Positions 62,997 through 64,000 of a DNA stretch of 64,000 bases are shown piece by piece. The notes beneath the pieces are model-generated. The model saw only the letters and a list, made by a program, of their open reading frames with translations, had not been told where the DNA came from and searched no databases. A program made the translations under genes and the position numbers. This DNA comes from Cellulosilyticum sp. I15G10I2 (GTDB taxonomy: Bacteria; Bacillota; Clostridia; Lachnospirales; Cellulosilyticaceae), in assembly GCF_900095725.1 (NCBI RefSeq), contig NZ_FMMP01000011.1:124001-188000 (forward strand), read 5' to 3'. The first letter of the stretch is position 1, and each line of letters begins with the position of its first letter.

Positions 62997-64000
62997 ATGT
63001 TTAAAGGATTAACAGGAAAATCAATCATATCTTTTGGTATTATTATAAGTCTTATTTGCGGCATATTTGGTATGATTACTTATAGTATTGCCAAAAAGGC
63101 AGTTGAAGAAGAGATAGAAAGCAAACTGCAGCATCAAATGGCAGAGACGGTCTATGAAATAGAAAATCATTTAATTGCACATGAAAAAGTAGTTTATAGT
63201 TTAGCTAAAACTGTTGAAGCTATAGGCCAGGGGCTAATAAGAGAAGAATATATAGAGTTATTAAAAAATTATCCTTTGATTAATGAAAAAACGCTGGGGA
63301 CGGGGGTATGGTACGAACCGTATAAATATAATAAGGATATGAAATATTTTGGGCCGTATGCCTATAAGGATAACGGAAAAGTTACATTCACTGAAGAATA
63401 TGCGTCAGAAGAATATAACTATCCAAGCTGGGATTGGTATACGATGGCTAAAGACGCTCGGGATGATGTAGTATGGACAGCACCATATTATGATGAGGTA
63501 TCCGGTATCATAATGATTACAGCAACTTCGCCGTTTTATAAAAATAATGAATTTCAAGGCGTTGTTACAAGCGATATGGACTTAAATGCACTGCAGGATA
63601 TCATTAAGCATATTAAAGTTGGTTATACAGGTAAGGCACATCTAATAGATCAAGCAGGTTTTTACATTGTAACAGATAATGATGCCAAGGTAATGGAAAC
63701 GCGTATTACAGAAGATAAGAATACGAGTTTAGCTGCAGAAAGCAAAATTATGTTAACACAAGATCAAGGTAAGTTTCAATTTAGTGAGGGTAAAGATACA
63801 TACTATGCTTATTTTTCACAAATCCCCCAAACTGGGTGGAATATCTTATTAACTATTTCTCAAGATGAGGCAGCGCTGTCATTAGAAAACCTTAAAAAAG
63901 GTATATTGGTTACGAGTTTATTCATTTTAGCTTTTGGACTATTTGCCACAGTTTTATTGAGCCGCGCTATAACTAAACCGATTATTGCCCTGCTAGAAAC
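62997..64000 (+). CDS. Methyl-accepting chemotaxis protein with double-Cache sensor (cut by window end)
   Basis: ATG 62997 after GGAGG. The first 335 or so residues are present: TM1 (about 9-30), then a dCache-type extracellular sensor (about 35-280; marks GTGVWYEPYKYNKDMKYFGP, WDWYTMAKDARDDVVWTAP, YYDEVSG, GVVTSDMDLNAL), then TM2 (about 302-322) and the start of HAMP (SRAITKPIIALLE). The signalling domain lies outside. The WYEPY...DW...W.APYYD pattern is typical of amino-acid-binding dCache_1 sensors; the ligand is not certain. Confidence 0.92.
   Translation, partial: MFKGLTGKSIISFGIIISLICGIFGMITYSIAKKAVEEEIESKLQHQMAETVYEIENHLIAHEKVVYSLAKTVEAIGQGLIREEYIELLKNYPLINEKTLGTGVWYEPYKYNKDMKYFGPYAYKDNGKVTFTEEYASEEYNYPSWDWYTMAKDARDDVVWTAPYYDEVSGIIMITATSPFYKNNEFQGVVTSDMDLNALQDIIKHIKVGYTGKAHLIDQAGFYIVTDNDAKVMETRITEDKNTSLAAESKIMLTQDQGKFQFSEGKDTYYAYFSQIPQTGWNILLTISQDEAALSLENLKKGILVTSLFILAFGLFATVLLSRAITKPIIALLE

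Overview
The window comes from a low-GC Gram-positive anaerobe of the class Clostridia, most likely a Lachnospirales/Cellulosilyticum-like organism (inference). Supporting evidence: AT-rich DNA with strong AGGAGG-type ribosome binding sites, an S-box (SAM-I) riboswitch and a T-box leader, GlpP-type glycerol antitermination, bifunctional AdhE preceded by Rex-like operators, S-layer-homology repeats, and a DUF3881-like protein. I saw no rRNA, CRISPR array or transposase.

Layout. 0-3 kb: the C-terminal end of an exosortase and its likely partner, a VIT-domain membrane protein with an MSEP-like C-terminal sorting tail. 3-13 kb: alkaline phosphatase, YibE/F protein, an APC transporter divergent from a LysR regulator, an AI-2E-family permease, two-subunit Fe-S fumarase, SppA and a papain-like protein. 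12.8-18.4 kb: glycerol module glpP-glpK-glpA-like-glpB-like-DUF1667 with terminators in its leaders. 18.4-29 kb: M23 peptidase with bactofilin, two tandem phenylacetate-CoA ligases with an ACT protein, a chemoreceptor, a Q-rich protein, a stand-alone chemoreceptor-tip-like protein, an AEC carrier, and S-box-controlled metY. 29-36 kb: ECF S component with coaBC, GNAT, a nuclease-like protein, a lipoprotein, adhE, DUF2752. 36.4-37.4 kb: two paralogous small secreted proteins. 37.6-44.6 kb: T-box-serS, MATE pump, M15 peptidase, TM2 protein, D,D-carboxypeptidase with SLH repeats, TetR regulator.

44.6-56.3 kb is a genomic island in the 3' end of tRNA-Arg(TCG). A 39-bp piece of the tRNA 3' end is repeated exactly at 56302-56340. 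The left end holds two frameshifted phage-type sigma/ArpU-like genes. The middle (about 46.95-54.4 kb) is an array of eight gene-cassette-like units separated by attC-like sites. It is an integron-type cassette array with no integrase visible here (a CALIN), which is unusual in Clostridia. The cassettes carry HD, HEPN-like, PIN-like, PD-(D/E)XK and YEATS-associated proteins plus unknown membrane proteins, a content typical of defence or toxin-like functions. At least five cassettes have ends that are reverse complements of each other well beyond the short R boxes. Two cassette genes are broken, by a frameshift and by an in-frame TAG.

Right of the island: two more members of the secreted-protein family found at 36.4-37.4 kb, a Sm-like protein with a Pro-Tyr tail, a RemA-like protein, a coiled-coil membrane protein next to a polysaccharide deacetylase, a glycerophosphodiesterase, a DUF3881 protein, tRNA-Arg(CCT), and a chemoreceptor cut by the window end. 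All names rest on reading the sequence; no database search was run.
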